Source: Charina bottae (taxonomy: Eukaryota; Chordata; Lepidosauria; Squamata; Charinaidae). Taken from it: DNA of 64,000 bases. Position numbers and translations under genes: made by a program. The number at the start of each line of letters is the position of its first letter. The first letter of the stretch is position 1. Below, in pieces: positions 1-11,184 of the stretch. Under the pieces are notes generated by a model that did not search any database, was not told the DNA's origin, and saw only the letters and a program-made list of their open reading frames with translations. The stretch is taken from the NCBI GenBank assembly GCA_023362775.1, contig JALMGJ010000002.1, positions 59,235,914-59,299,913 on the forward strand, in the 5' to 3' direction.

Positions 1-489
1 GTAAGGTCCATCCCTGTTTGCAAAATGTAGCTTCTGTTTCATTGTAGTAAAAGTATTCCCATATGACTAAGAATGTCACAGAACAGATAAAACATCCTGT
101 TTCCATGCTTACCTGATCTACTATCAGATTTAAAGACAAAAAGAACTTAACAATTGTTTTCACCCAAATGCATTTTAGGATTGTGGGATGTTTGAAGAAG
201 GCTGTTGCATGTTCCCAGGATAAGATGCAGTTGCTCTAAGAATAGCAGACAGGTATTGTGTTTGCCCACTGGGAGCTCCAAAGCACCATGTTAACATATA
301 GTTGTCTATGGAGTTTAGCAATTGAAATATTAGGGTTTATATGATTAAAGCAATGAGAACATGGCTAATAACTCAGGCTTTTTAAAAATCATGCTTATCT
401 ACATTCTAGGTTTCCTTCTGGTAAAGTAGAATATATTACTTGTATGTCTTTTCTAAACCTGAAATAATTTGCCTTAGGTATTTTTCTAG

Positions 490-528
<39 letters not shown>

Positions 529-1105
529 AACTATAGCTTCTCAAATAAGAGAAAACTGGCTCAGAATAACAGATTTCTTTTTTCCCTAGCTATTTATTAA
601 CAGGCCAGAGGGGGGAAAAGTGCTAAGATAGAAACCACAGAACTTTTATTTAGGTAGGTATTAGGATTTGGCCAGAAAGACGTATGATTTATATAAGTCA
701 TGTAGTAGGAAAGAAACTAATGTTGAATAATACTAATTACTATTAATAGAGTTCAATTTTGATTCCTAAATCCTGCTTTTTTCCCCACCTTAACTATACT
801 TTTTGACTGTACAGATTAGTTTTCATTATTATTTTCTTGCATTTTTAATATTTGCACTTCTCTTTAGGAAAGACTTTTATCAATCGTGGAGTTGTGAAAA
901 GTTTGTATAATCTTGTAGGTATATGATCATAGCTTAAAGTTTTACAACTCATGAAGTAATTAAATGTGTGAACATAGCTACAGTCTTTTTTGGGTGGTTT
1001 TATTTCCAATATAAATAACTGCAATTAATAAGAAAAGCTAGAGGCTTCTGCACAAAACAATTACAATTTTTGATGAAACAAACATTTATGTATTTAAAGA
1101 AAATA
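1..1105. other. AT-rich non-coding stretch
   Basis: No coding region or recognisable transposon terminus is visible. It holds a (CA)n microsatellite at about 491-526. The rest is AT-rich single-copy-looking sequence, compatible with intron or intergenic DNA. Confidence 0.6.
491..526. repeat. (CA)n microsatellite
   Basis: Uninterrupted AC dinucleotide run of about 36 bp in AT-rich DNA. Confidence 0.95.
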
Positions 1106-1264
1106 CAGGTGGTTCTCAATTAATGACTACTTGTTCAGTGACTGTTCAAACTTACAACGGTGCTGAATGAGTGGTAGTTACGACCGGTCCTCATGCTTAC
1201 TTCAGTTGCAGCATCCCTGCAGTCACATGATTGTGATCTGGACACTTGGTGTCTGGCTTGCAAC

Positions 1265-1429
1265 TTATTTATTTAATAAATGTATATGGCCGCCCAACTC
1301 GTAATGTATAATGTATAACGATGTATATGTATGAAGATGTATGTAAGCCGCCTAGAGTCCTCCGTTAGGGAGGGGATAGGCGTGGTATAAATACAAAAAT
1401 AAATCAATCAATCAATCAATCAATCTCAC
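1265..1429 (+). mobile_element. L2/CR1-group LINE 3' tail
   Basis: Short 5'-truncated 3' end with the hallmark tail block (gccgcctagagtcct ... gggataggcgtggtata) followed by AAATCAATC repeats at 1400-1425. This block recurs downstream of RT-coding sequence at 12200 and 60910, which identifies it as a LINE 3' end. Confidence 0.65.
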
Positions 1430-2245
1430 ACACAGTGACTCTGGGCAGCTTGCAAAATTAAAATCCACAATATAAAAAACCCATTGACCCCCCACCCCCT
1501 ACGGCAGCTACAAACACAATCAAATCAGCCACTTGATCAGCTCTGTGTCAACCTGGGGTCCCCAGGCCCGCTGACAGAATCACATCTTCAGGGCCTTTCG
1601 GGATAGTATCAAGGTAAGGCCAATCTAATCTCTGGAATAATGATGTTCCACAGGGAGAGAGCCACCATGGAGAAGCCCTTTTTCATGACCCCACTTCCCT
1701 TAAAGAAGGGACCCATAACATACGCTACTTTCCAACTCTGGTGGGCCAGGTAGATGTAACTGGGGAAAGGCAGTCCTTCAAATAACCAGGCCCCAAGCCA
1801 TGTAGGGCTTTAAAGATGATAACCAGCACCTTGAATTGGAACTGGAAGCAAATCGGCAACCAGTGCAGCTCCCACAGAAGAGGTGACACATGCGCAAAAA
1901 TAGACTTGTGCAAAACTGCATTTTGAGCCAACTGAAGCTCCTGATATTCTTCAAGGGCAGCCCCATGTAGAGTGCATTATGGTAGTCCAAACGGGAGGTG
2001 ACTAGGGCACGGGTGACTGTGAGAAGGGCACGTTGGTTCAGGAATGGGCACAGCTGGTACACAATTCGTTGTTGTGCAAAGGCCTTCCTGGCCACGACTG
2101 CCACCTGCTACTCGAGCAGGAGTTGCAAGTCCAGGAGAACCCCCGGATTGTGCACTGGGTCCATCTGGGGCAATGCAACCCCATCCATGACCAAAAATGG
2201 TAATTCTCCAAAACCAAGGAGCCCTGAACCCAAAGCGACTCCGTC
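1430..2245 (-). pseudogene. L2/CR1-group LINE fragment, RT C-terminal region
   Basis: On the minus strand, broken frames read through the region after the RT palm. Recognisable peptides are SRLDYHNALYMGLPLKNI and, in another frame, LLWELHWLPICFQFQFKVL. They match the C-terminal segment of L2/CR1-group polyproteins, also seen at 11.5 kb. Frameshifts and stops make it non-functional. The tail block lies at the 1430 end and meets an opposite-strand L2 tail, so two LINE 3' ends lie tail to tail inside the MITE. Confidence 0.8.
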
Positions 2246-2624
2246 AATTATGATGTTGCAGTGTCCTGCAGTCACGTGATCACCATTTGCTACCTTCTTT
2301 GCTGGCTTCCTACAAGCAGAGTCAATGTGGAAGCCGGCAGGAGGTTGCAAATGGCGACCACATGACGTCCTTGCTTAACGTCCCACGGTGATTCACTTAA
2401 TGAAGGCAACTGGAATTTCTGTTGCTAAATGGCACAGTAGCATGACATTGTGCTTCATGACCATGTCGCTTAATCACCAATTATTGTTGTTAAGTGAGGA
2501 CTACCTGTATAATTATTTTCTGAAAACAGAACCATTTATGATATATATCTGTTTGATTTGGCTGAAGAGATTTTTACTGAATGTATGGTGTTGTGCGCTT
2601 TTTACTAGCATTTCCAGCTGAAAA

Positions 2625-3142
2625 CTCGTTTGGTATAGTATTTAAAGGTAAGGTAAAGGTTCCCCCTGCACAGTTGTGCAGTCGTGTCCGACTCTAGGGG
2701 CCGGTGCTCATCTCCGTTTGTTAGCCGAAGAGCCAGCGTTGTCCGAAGACGCTTCCATGGTCATGTGGCCGCATGACGCGTGCGGAACGCTGTTACCTAC
2801 CCACTGAAGTGGTACCTATTAATCTACTTGCATTTGCATGCTTTCGAATTGCTAGGTTGGCAAGAGCTGGAGCTAGTGCGGGAGCTCACTCCGTACGTAG
2901 GGCTAGGGATTCGAACCTCTTACCCGCTGAGCCACCACGTCCCCTAGTATTTAAAGGTACTGGGCTAGAAACTGGTATACTGTGAGTTCTAGTCCTGCTG
3001 TAGGAACAAAGCCAGCTTTGTGACCTTGGCCAGTCATTCCCTCCTGGCCCTAGGAAGAGAGCAAGGGCAAGCCACTTCCAAAACTGTTGCCAAGAAAACT
3101 GCATGGACTCTAGGACTCAAGAATGACTTGAAGGTGCTTCCC
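2625..3142 (+). mobile_element. tRNA-like SINE (SINE2), split by a Sauria-type SINE
   Basis: The head (2625-2650) and body (2960-3142) form one copy of a second tRNA-derived SINE, here called SINE2. Its pattern is a 'gtttggtgtagtggttaag' head, a B-box-like 'gagttctagtcctgc', a 'gtgaccttgggccagtca' body, then 'ccacttccaaaa.gttgccaagaaaa' and 'gacttgaaggcacc'. The same order recurs at 6891-7431. The copy is interrupted at 2651-2944 by another SINE. It has no coding capacity. Confidence 0.75.
2651..2944 (-). mobile_element. Sauria-type SINE with 15-bp TSD
   Basis: On the minus strand the copy has a tRNA-like 5' head with 'ttcgaatccct' B-box sequence, a body and a 3' tail 'gagtcggacacgactgcaca' ending in ACCTTT-type repeats. 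The tail resembles the BovB LINE 3' end, which is how Sauria SINEs are thought to borrow BovB machinery. Perfect 15-bp target duplications (tagtatttaaaggta) flank it at 2636-2650 and 2945-2959, showing target-primed insertion. Part of the head is missing: the sequence passes from the B-box area straight to the terminal ccaccacg block. Confidence 0.88.
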
Positions 3143-3904
3143 CCCCGGCCAAAAAATCTCCAGCTAGGAATTTAGGGAAAAATAATACCTGAGACTAGAC
3201 TTTCCACTACAGTATATTGCTTCTTAAGCAAAATTTCACAGTGGGCAAAACATTCATGCTCTTGCAAGAAAAGCGTTCTTAGCTAGTTTTATATTCAGGT
3301 AGACTTGGGATTGTAGTACTTAACATTTTAAAAGATTTAAGGAATGTAAGTAATTATTTTACTACATGAAATTTCAGGTATCCTAGAAGGTTTCATATGC
3401 TGCTATTTAATGTTTAATCCACGTTAAAAAGTCCTGGAAATAACTTTCTTTTAAAATAGAAGTGAAAAGTATTTTGGAAGATAGTTGATTTTTGTTTAAA
3501 TAATTGAAATACCATCCTGCATGACTTACAATACAGGCAAATTGCAGCATTCAAGTACTTGACTGCAGTTGGTGAGCTGGCAGGAAATTATGCCAGTTTA
3601 AAATTTCCACACTTCTGAACCCTATTCTTGTTTGTCAACATGGTACCAAGAGAAGCAGGAGGGAGGAGAGAAGCACCTTCTTTTGTGACTGTTGCTGGCA
3701 ACAGAAGACCACTGGGTCTTCTGCTATATCTTCTGTGAGCCTGTGGAGTGATCACTGGGGGACTGGAGAAATGGAACCACAGAAGTGTTCTCCCTCCTTC
3801 ACCTACTCAAGTCAAGAGAATGGGATAATGGAAAGGACAAGCAGGTCTTCTGCTTTCAGTTCTCAGATCCCATTTGAGCAAACCCAAGCAAGACTGAGTG
3901 GCTT
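3143..3904. other. No gene seen
   Basis: AT-rich sequence to about 3540, then moderately GC-richer DNA leading into the L2 fragment. The open frame over 3735-4334 is L2-derived in its second half and has no independent gene signature. Confidence 0.5.
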
Positions 3905-4711
3905 TGGGTTTTTCGACCTCCTGGTCCTGGGGATCTTCCATCTTTGGTTCTGGGTGGGGTGGCACTGCCTCAGACAGACCCAGTGCACAAACGGGGGGTC
4001 CTCCTGGACTCACTCCTGGCTTCTGCTCGAAGAGCAGGTAGCAGCTGTGGCTAGGAGGGCTCTTGCAAAGCTTTGGGTTGTGCATCATTTGCACCCATTT
4101 CTGGACTGGGAGGCCCTGCTCCTCCAACTGGTGCAGAACGTGGCAGCACAGGCAGTTAATGGCGCCAGTTGTTCGGTGCATGTGACACCATTGCTCCGCA
4201 AGCTGCATTGGCTACCAGTATGCTTCCAGGTGCAATTCAAGGTGTTGGTAGTCACCTTTAAAGCCCTTCATGGCTTGGGGCTGGGATACTTATGGGACCG
4301 TCTCTCCCTAGTTTTTTCTACCCATCCTATCTGATCTGATATCGTTGGCTAAGGAGTGTTGATTAGCAGGGGCCAGAAGAGCCTTTTCCGTTGTGGTGCC
4401 ACCCTCTGGAATATCATCCCCCAGGGATAAGATTGGTCCCAACCCTGCTGGCCTTTCATGAGGCCTTAAAGATCTGGTTCTGTGCTCAAGCCTGGGGCCC
4501 TGAGTGTGTGCAGGAGCCTATTTCCTGGCTGCTGTTTTGCGTGTTTTTTCCCCAGCTGCTCTGTGTCTTAATTTTTTTGAGATGTATGTGTCTCTCTGTG
4601 TGTGGGTATACATATGTGTGTGTTTTTATTTACTTTTAATGTTGTTAGCCTCCCAGAGTCCACTGAGGTGGGTGGCCATATAAATCGATTAAATCAATCA
4701 ATCAATCAATC
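3905..4711 (+). pseudogene. L2/CR1-group LINE 3' region
   Basis: Plus-strand remnants of the post-RT region. Peptides include LLRKLHWLPVCFQVQFKVL and FKALHGLGLGYL. They are followed by the non-coding 3' end and the tail block 'ctcccagagtccactgaggtgggtggccatata', with AATC repeats at 4690-4711. An internal deletion joins the 'FLDWEALL' region directly to 'LQLVQNVAA'. It is a decayed 5'-truncated copy. Confidence 0.82.
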
Positions 4712-5596
4712 GGTATTGGAGAAATAACACCAAAGGAACTGTTTTCTCCCACGTCTCTCCCTTAGCCTCTCCTACCATCCGTTGCAAAAAAGAGGGGAAA
4801 TGGGTCTCCTGCTCTTTTCCACTCCCACAGAGTGATTGCTCTGAGGGACTGAAGAATTGGCATTGAGGAACCATTCCCTTGACTCTCTTCTCACTTCGTT
4901 TCTTGCCTAAAGGCAATGGATCTGGAAATTAGTGGCCTGGAATTATGTGTGTGTACCTGCAGCAGCCTCAAGTGGCGAATAGGGGCCACTCCCCTACTTT
5001 CCCCCCTCCCTCCTTATGGCAAAGGTGGGGGGAGAGAAAGCAGGTCTATTTGGTGCCAGTTTTACAGGGAATTGCCACCCAAATGGCCCATTTCTTGCCA
5101 CACTTTACTGTGGAAGGGCAGCAGTGGAGGGTGGCCAGGTGCCCCCCATTGATGCAAGACACAACAGACTGTGTGAACTGCAAGATTTGTTGGCAGATGA
5201 TAGAAGACACCACTTTAAAACTGGAACAGGAAAAGGCAAATTCAGGCTGCCTTTACTGTGGGGTAGGAGTGAGTGGAAGATGATGTCATTGATTTATACT
5301 TACCCAAAATGTTTAATGTGGCATCTTTCTGCTGTAGTTAGTATCAGTGCAGAAGAGCTCTTAGGGGAAAAAATGACTCCGGATATTTAATGAGTATATT
5401 CAACATGGAGAAAAAAGTATTCAGCAATATAGGATTCAGAAGGAAAATCAGTCCTCTCCATTCTCCATGTTTAGTTTCAGTTAATAATGTCTTAGTCCCA
5501 AGCAGTAATTCTGTTAGTAATTTTATTTTTAATCTTTTTCCTTATTTTCACTAAATTACTATGGCATGGTACTTAGAGGATGAAAATAGTCAGGAA
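4712..5596. other. No gene seen
   Basis: Mixed-composition sequence with short overlapping frames only. I recognise no domain, splice structure or repeat terminus in it. Confidence 0.45.
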
Positions 5597-6492
5597 TAGT
5601 CAACCTATATGCTGAATATATTCTAAGGGAAATTGGATTGGAAGAAGATGAACATGGTTTTAAACGTGGAGGAAGGAACATCAATAACCTGTGCTATAGT
5701 GATGATGACACTACCATGATAGCCAAAAATGCAAAGTATCTGCAAGCCCTAGTAATAAAAGTCAAGGAGCACAGTGAAAAAATGGGACTAAAATTAAATA
5801 TAAAGAAGACAAAACTAAGGACAATAGGTAGAACAACCAGCCTTAGAATTGACAATGAATATATTGGAGTGGGGGATAGCCTTTTAGAATCAACCATCAA
5901 GAATAAAGGAACAAGCAATCTAGAAATACACCACAGACTAGCACTTGGTAGAGCAGCCATGAAGGCCTTGGAAAAGACATTCAGATACTATGATGTGTCT
6001 ATACCTACAAAGATCAGAATTGTGCAAGCTATAATATTCCCTGTGATACCTCTATGGAAGCAAATGTTGGACTTTGAAGAAGCAGGATAGGAAGAGTACC
6101 TTTGAACTTTGGTGTTGGAAAAGACTCCTGAGAATACTGCAGACAGCCAAGAAAACAAACCAAGGAATCATCAAACAAATCAACCCAGAGTTTTCACTCA
6201 AGGCACAAATTCTCTTTGATTGGTAGCACGAATGACCAGGCTCAAATTATGCTACTTCAGACACATTATGCAAAGACCTAGCTCTCTGGAAAAAGGCTCT
6301 AATGCTGGGAAAGGTGTAAGGAAAGAGAAGAAGAGGATGACCAGCAGCAAGGTAGATGGACTCAGTTACTGTGGCGATGGGTGCATTGTTAGAAGACCTT
6401 AAAGTCCAGGCCAAGGATAGATTGTCATGGAGAAAAATATGTATGGTTGCTAGGAGTAAAAAATGACTTCATGGCACATAATCGATAAAGCT
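5597..6492 (+). pseudogene. BovB (RTE) LINE RT fragment
   Basis: The frame from about 5597 reads NLYAEYI-like sequence, then GGRNINNLCYSDDD, where the last residues replace the YADD RT active site. KMGLKLNIKKTKL, DVSIPTKIRIVQAIIFPV and, past stops and frameshifts, CWKRLLRI and LMLGK follow. This order (YADD, GLKLN..KTK, LPTKVRIVKAMVFPV, CWRRLLRI) is characteristic of BovB/RTE. It is an old copy with several stops after 6090. Such elements supply the tail recognised by the Sauria-type SINEs in this window. Confidence 0.9.
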
Positions 6493-6890
6493 GTTCTTAA
6501 TTTATAATTTTTGTGTCTGGATATAAACTCTAGGAAGCATGTGATTTTAAATATGTTTTAAATATGTGCAGAACAGATTTTTATTAGGTTTTTATGCTGC
6601 CAGTTATGTACACCATTTTATACTAATTATCAGAAAAGTATGTGATTGTAGTGATATTGTAGGTTTTTTATTTTTATTTAAAAAGACCTTGATTTCCTGA
6701 CTAGGAAGAATGAAAAAAGTCCCATCCAATTGCTGTAGTATCTAATAACAACAGAGAAATTATGCAACTATAAACGTTTCAGAGGGAAAAGGATATGATA
6801 AATGACTTCTAGGTCTAGTCTTTTTATGAAAATGTGAGAGTTATATGAAAAGGGTTGGATAGAACAGTCTATTCCTAATTAAGAAATACA
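6493..6890. other. No gene seen
   Basis: AT-rich spacer between the BovB remnant and a SINE2 copy, with no recognisable feature. Confidence 0.5.
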
Positions 6891-7431
6891 GCCAGTTTGG
6901 CATAGTGGTTAAGACAGAGCTTTCCAAACTTTTCATGTTGGCGACACACACCAACGGCGGCAGCGGCGTGGCCTGCGGTGTCCTGGTGTGTCGCGCGAAA
7001 ACCCGAAAGCGCTGATGGGGGAACCGGAAGAAGCGGCACCCCCACCAATCAGTGCCGCCACTGCGCTGCCACTGGCGGCGCTGATTGGCAGGGGTGCCAC
7101 TTCTTCCAGTTCCCCCATCAGCACTTCCTGTTTTCGCACAACACCAGGACACCTCAGGCGACACAGTATTGTGTTGCGACACACACTTTGGAAAGCTATG
7201 GGTTAAGACATCAGGCTAGAAACCAGGAGACTATGAGTTCTAGTCCTGCCTTAGGCACGAAGCCAGCTGGGTGACCTTGGGCCAGTCACACACACTCAGC
7301 CCTAGGAAGAAGGAAATTGCAAACCACTTCCAAAAAACGTTGCCAAGAAAATGGCAGGGCCTACTCCAGGCGGTTGCCAAGAGTCAAAACTGACTTGAAG
7401 GCACCAAAGAATAAATAAAATAAAATAAAAT
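6891..7431 (+). mobile_element. SINE2 copy split by a hAT MITE
   Basis: The head 'gccagtttggcatagtggttaaga' (6891-6914) continues after the hAT insert with 'catcaggctagaaaccagg', the B-box-like 'gagttctagtcctgcc', 'gggtgaccttgggccagtca', the 'ccacttccaaa' block and an AAATA-rich end at 7410-7431. It is the most complete SINE2 in the window. The head plus B-box order supports a tRNA-derived RNA polymerase III promoter, although I cannot assign the tRNA species. Confidence 0.85.
6915..7200. mobile_element. Foldback non-autonomous hAT MITE
   Basis: 286 bp with ends CAGAGCTTTCCAAACTTT and, inverted, CATAGCTTTCCAAAGT. It is flanked by a perfect 8-bp duplication ggttaaga (6907-6914, 7201-7208), the length diagnostic of hAT. 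The interior is a large imperfect palindrome, with arms near 6972-7063 and 7072-7153, and is GC- and CpG-rich. There is no transposase. It shares termini with copies at 13599, 20280, 39478 and 62872. Confidence 0.9.
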
Positions 7432-7559
7432 AAACTTTAACTTGGATTTTGCTTGGATTTTGGACAGAGCTTGATTTGGTTACTCTGAATAATGTAGAGA
7501 AGCTCTCTTAAAATGTTAAATATTATGGCCTCCTTTTGGCTTATACTGTATGTATAGGA

Positions 7560-8480
7560 CACACTATTATTTGATTTATTTGAAACATTCCTATATACCT
7601 TTTCATTAAAAGAACTCTTAAGGCAATTTACAATTAAACATTACAATGCTGGTAAAAAAACAGTAAGTGAATAGAATTAATAAAACATAAATTAAGACAT
7701 TTTATAAAAATACAGTACAAAAATATGAAATAAAATCAAGCTAAACATTAAAACAAAAAATAGAAATGAAAACAATAAATTAAAAAACACATCAGGATAA
7801 ACACATTGTTAAAAAGACTGAGAGAATAAAAGTGTTTGTGCCTAGCATTGAAAAGAGAGGATAGTGCCAGGCATTTTTCACTGGGGAGGGCATTCCAGAG
7901 ACAGGAGGCTACCATGGAAAAGGCCAACTTCAAGATAGCCACTTGATGTATTTCAGCATGAGAGAACAGCTGGACCACGGTTTTTTAAGATGACCATAGG
8001 GACTGTTAGGTGTTTCTACAGGTTCTGTGGTCCCAAACTGTGAAGAACTTTATTGGTTAAAACTAGCACCTTGAACTGGAACTAGAAACAAATTGGAAGT
8101 AAGTGATGATCATGTTGTGATATGTTGATATTGCCCAGAGTTCCAGTCAGTACCCTTGGTGCTGCATTTTGTATTACTGAAATATCCAGGCCATCTTCAA
8201 GGGCAGCCCAATGTATATCACATTCCAGTAATCTAAATGGGATGTTACCATTAAGTAAGTATTACTGTATTAGTAAGTATTACTGTAAGCAAAGCTATCT
8301 TTATTTAACTAGGCCTGAACCTGGTTCACCAAACTAAGCCAGTGAAAGATGCTTTGTTGCACAGACATTAGACTTCTGATGAAACCTTCAAGCTACAAAC
8401 TTTTTATTTTAGGGAGACTGCAACCCCATCCAGAACAGGCTAAACAAATAAATCCTCCACCAACAGCATATTTACAGTAT
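7560..8480 (-). pseudogene. L2/CR1-group LINE 3' region, decayed
   Basis: Minus-strand match by pattern to other L2 ends in the window, including 'gcaccttgaactggaac', 'cttcaagggcagccc' and the 'tggaaaaggcc..' region, preceded by an AT-rich tail at 7560-7780. No intact frame remains. Confidence 0.65.
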
Positions 8481-10262
8481 CTTGTTGGATTCAGCTTCTC
8501 ATTATCACAACTAGCACTGGTTCAGAATTCAACTGGCTTATCTTAATTTTTTGAGAAGGAGATATAAACAATGTTATTGAGGTTTAGTTAGATATTTGTA
8601 CAAGGCACAAAAATGTGCACTTTACCAATATTTTATTTCATCCCATTGCCATTATTACCACATATTTTATATACAATTTTAATTTAGTGTCTACTTGAAC
8701 AGTTTGATTTTATCTCTAAATTCCATCTCTTATTAATAAAATTCCTATGTTAGTTCATTCTTATAATAAAGAAAGAAATGGAAGACATAAAAATGGAGGG
8801 AATGCAACAGTTATACAGTATTATGTAATCTAAGACACTGAGAGTGAAAAACATGGGTAGAAAACTACCAACATGATCACTAATAAAATAAAAGCTAAAC
8901 ACCATTAAAGGTCAGTGTAACTGAATTGGTCTCTTCACTGTATTATAAGGAAGTAATGAGAAACACCTTCATTCTCAAACAGAAGTCAATAGAAAATCAG
9001 CAAACAACTACTGCAGATATCCTTTATCTACAAGAGTCAACATGCACGCATTCTAGAATAGCACACAAAAAGCCTTTTAAAAGAGGACAAACAACTTGCA
9101 GCAAAGAGCAAAAGCAACTAGCTCCATTATTTTATCTCTTTGTACCATGTTGGTGAAATAATGAAAGAAATACAGAGAAAACCACCATTTTTTTCAGGCA
9201 TAAAATTGTACACAATTTAGATTTATAGCAGCAGATGGCTGCAGAAGTGAAACTAAATTGAGTGCTGTATGAATGAAGGAGAGAAGGGGGTATTTGAAAC
9301 CCAAGTTAAAGGTGACACACATTCCTCTCCCTAGATATAATCGCAACAGAACAGCTTGTTATTAGAGACATTAGGAATGTTTTGAGAAAATATTTCAAAT
9401 TGTGGTAGAGATAATTGCTACTGTAGCTCAAATGTAGTCATCTAACTTCAGAAATTTCAGACATTGATGTTGGATGTAAAACACATTTTAATGCATAACA
9501 TGGGACTGTGGTAGAAAAGTAAATACATGATTAACTAGGTAGTGTACATAACCTCTAACATAGCGCTCAAAATATAATCGCCCTAATTTACAATGGTAAA
9601 TCTCTTGTTATCAATTAATTTCCACTGCACAAGTAACTATCTGATTATCTTCTTACATAGCAGTATTTACACAGTAATTAAATTGTAACTAATTAACATG
9701 TAATTGCACATACTTATTTGTACCTTGCAAAGTGAATTATGTATTTAAACATACAGTAGTTAAAATACTTGCAACTAAAAAAAAATGAATACTTTTTATT
9801 GCAGATAATTATGTATAAGACTAAAAATTATTCCAAGTGATTTGTCAAGGGTATACTGATTTTGGGAGTTGTCTTTATGAAAGGATTTTGCTTCTTCAAA
9901 TATCCAAAATTGGTAACAGCACTAAGTAACCCCCAAATATTTGATTCTTGACATTTGATCTCCATACTATGTAAAACTGTTCCTTTAAATATATTTCTGA
10001 TGAGAATTTCTTATAGGAGAATTCTCACAATAAGTAGCACATTGGCAACCTTAGTGCCTAGCATAAACAGTGGCATATTATGGAATAAGTATAACCAAAA
10101 TAATACTGTTTACATTACATTTGCTCTGGGTGTGTTCTGTGGATGTTATCAAAGATGATAAGGGAACAGAATTTTTTTCTAGTAATGTGGAATTGAACTT
10201 CTATTTCTCTCATGCTCTTCTTGTTTTTTTGACATTTTAAATTCTTACTGCTTTCATTAGTA
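8481..10262. other. AT-rich stretch without recognisable gene
   Basis: About 1.8 kb of AT-rich sequence with short frames only. I see no transposon terminus and no convincing exon. Confidence 0.5.
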
Positions 10263-10876
10263 CAGGTAGTCCTTGCTTACTGACCACTAGTTCAGTGACC
10301 ATTCATAGTTGTGATGGTGCTGAACAAGTGGTACTTATGACTGGTTCTTGAAGTTCTGGCTGTTGTACCACCACCCTGGGCACGTGATCACAATTCGGGC
10401 ACTTGGCAATTGGCTTGCACTTACGATGCTCGCAGCGCCCCATGGTCACATGATTGCTATTTGCGACCTTTCCTGCCAGCTTCCCACAAGAAACATCAAT
10501 GGGTAATCTGGCACGGAAGGTCGCAAGTCGCAGTAAGTCACTCCAGCCTCCCTGTGCTCACACCCTGCCGCAGCCACCTTCCACTGGCCCCCATGCGGCA
10601 CTGCGGTCCTTCCCCCAGCCTCCCTGCACTTGCATGTGGCCTACGTTGGGCCTTCCAGGGCCTCCCCCACCCTCCACGGCAGCCCCGCACTCCTTACCTG
10701 GGACTTCCACTGCTTCCTGCTTAACAACCCGCATGTCTTGGGGTTACAATGGCAACTGGGACTGCTGGGATTGTTGTTGCTAAACGATGCTGTCACATGA
10801 CATTGTGCTTTATGACCACATGACTTAGCAACAGCAATCCCAGTCCCAGTTGCCGTCAAAACATGAGGACTACCTG
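10263..10876. mobile_element. Tigger-like MITE with GC-rich cargo
   Basis: 614 bp bounded by TA+CAGGTAGTCCTTG and GAGGACTACCTG+TA. The outer parts are typical of the family ('tcagtgaccatt', 'gcttgcacttacga', 'catgacattgtgctttatgacc'). The middle (about 10535-10735) is C-rich sequence unlike the outer arms and absent from the roughly 220-bp members. Frames across the cargo are low-complexity and are not supported as a gene. Confidence 0.82.
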
Positions 10877-10894
10877 TATATTCAAACATACTTT

Positions 10895-11003
10895 TTGTTG
10901 TTTATTCGTTCAGTCGCTACCAACTCTTCGTGACTTCATGGACCAGCCCACACCAGAGCTTCCTGTCGGCCATCGCCATCCCCAGCTCCCCCAGACTTTG
11001 CAT
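10895..11003 (-). mobile_element. BovB LINE 3' end
   Basis: The minus strand ends with 'gactgaacgaataaacaacaa', preceded by 'cgtgacttcatggaccagccc' complement-type sequence. This is the characteristic BovB 3' terminus. It is strongly 5'-truncated, about 109 bp. Confidence 0.75.
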
Positions 11004-11184
11004 AGTACTAAAAGTTGAATTTGAATATATTATGTGTGTGTGTTATCCATCCATCATCCATCATCCATCATCCTATCTAAAATACTGATTAAGCAACTAA
11101 AATAAATTATAGCTTCATATTAAGTAATCTTTCATATTTCATAGGTCATACATTAAGCTTTGCAATGACTATTAAAGCAAAAAA

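Larger units (their letters stand above)
1106..2507. mobile_element. Tigger-like MITE, interrupted by L2 debris
   Basis: The left end begins TA+CAGGTGGTTCTC and the right end finishes GAGGACTACCTG+TA, so the termini are inverted copies of CAGGTAGTCCTC with a TA duplication, as in pogo/Tigger-type Tc1/mariner elements. Both ends carry the family's internal style of repeated 'ttaatgac/ttaagtgag' words. About 1 kb of L2 sequence (1265-2245) separates the two halves, and a related 'cctgcagtcac' string occurs on both sides of that insert (near 1215 and 2263). No transposase is encoded, so the copy is non-autonomous. Naming the superfamily is inference from termini only. Confidence 0.65.

Noticed and set aside
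3735..4334. A 199-codon open frame as a host gene.
   Set aside because: Its second half is L2 LINE sequence ending at a LINE tail, and its first half has no recognisable domain or start context.
5638..6090. A 150-codon open frame as a host gene.
   Set aside because: It is a BovB RT remnant (GRNINNL, the decayed YADD, LPTK-type motifs).
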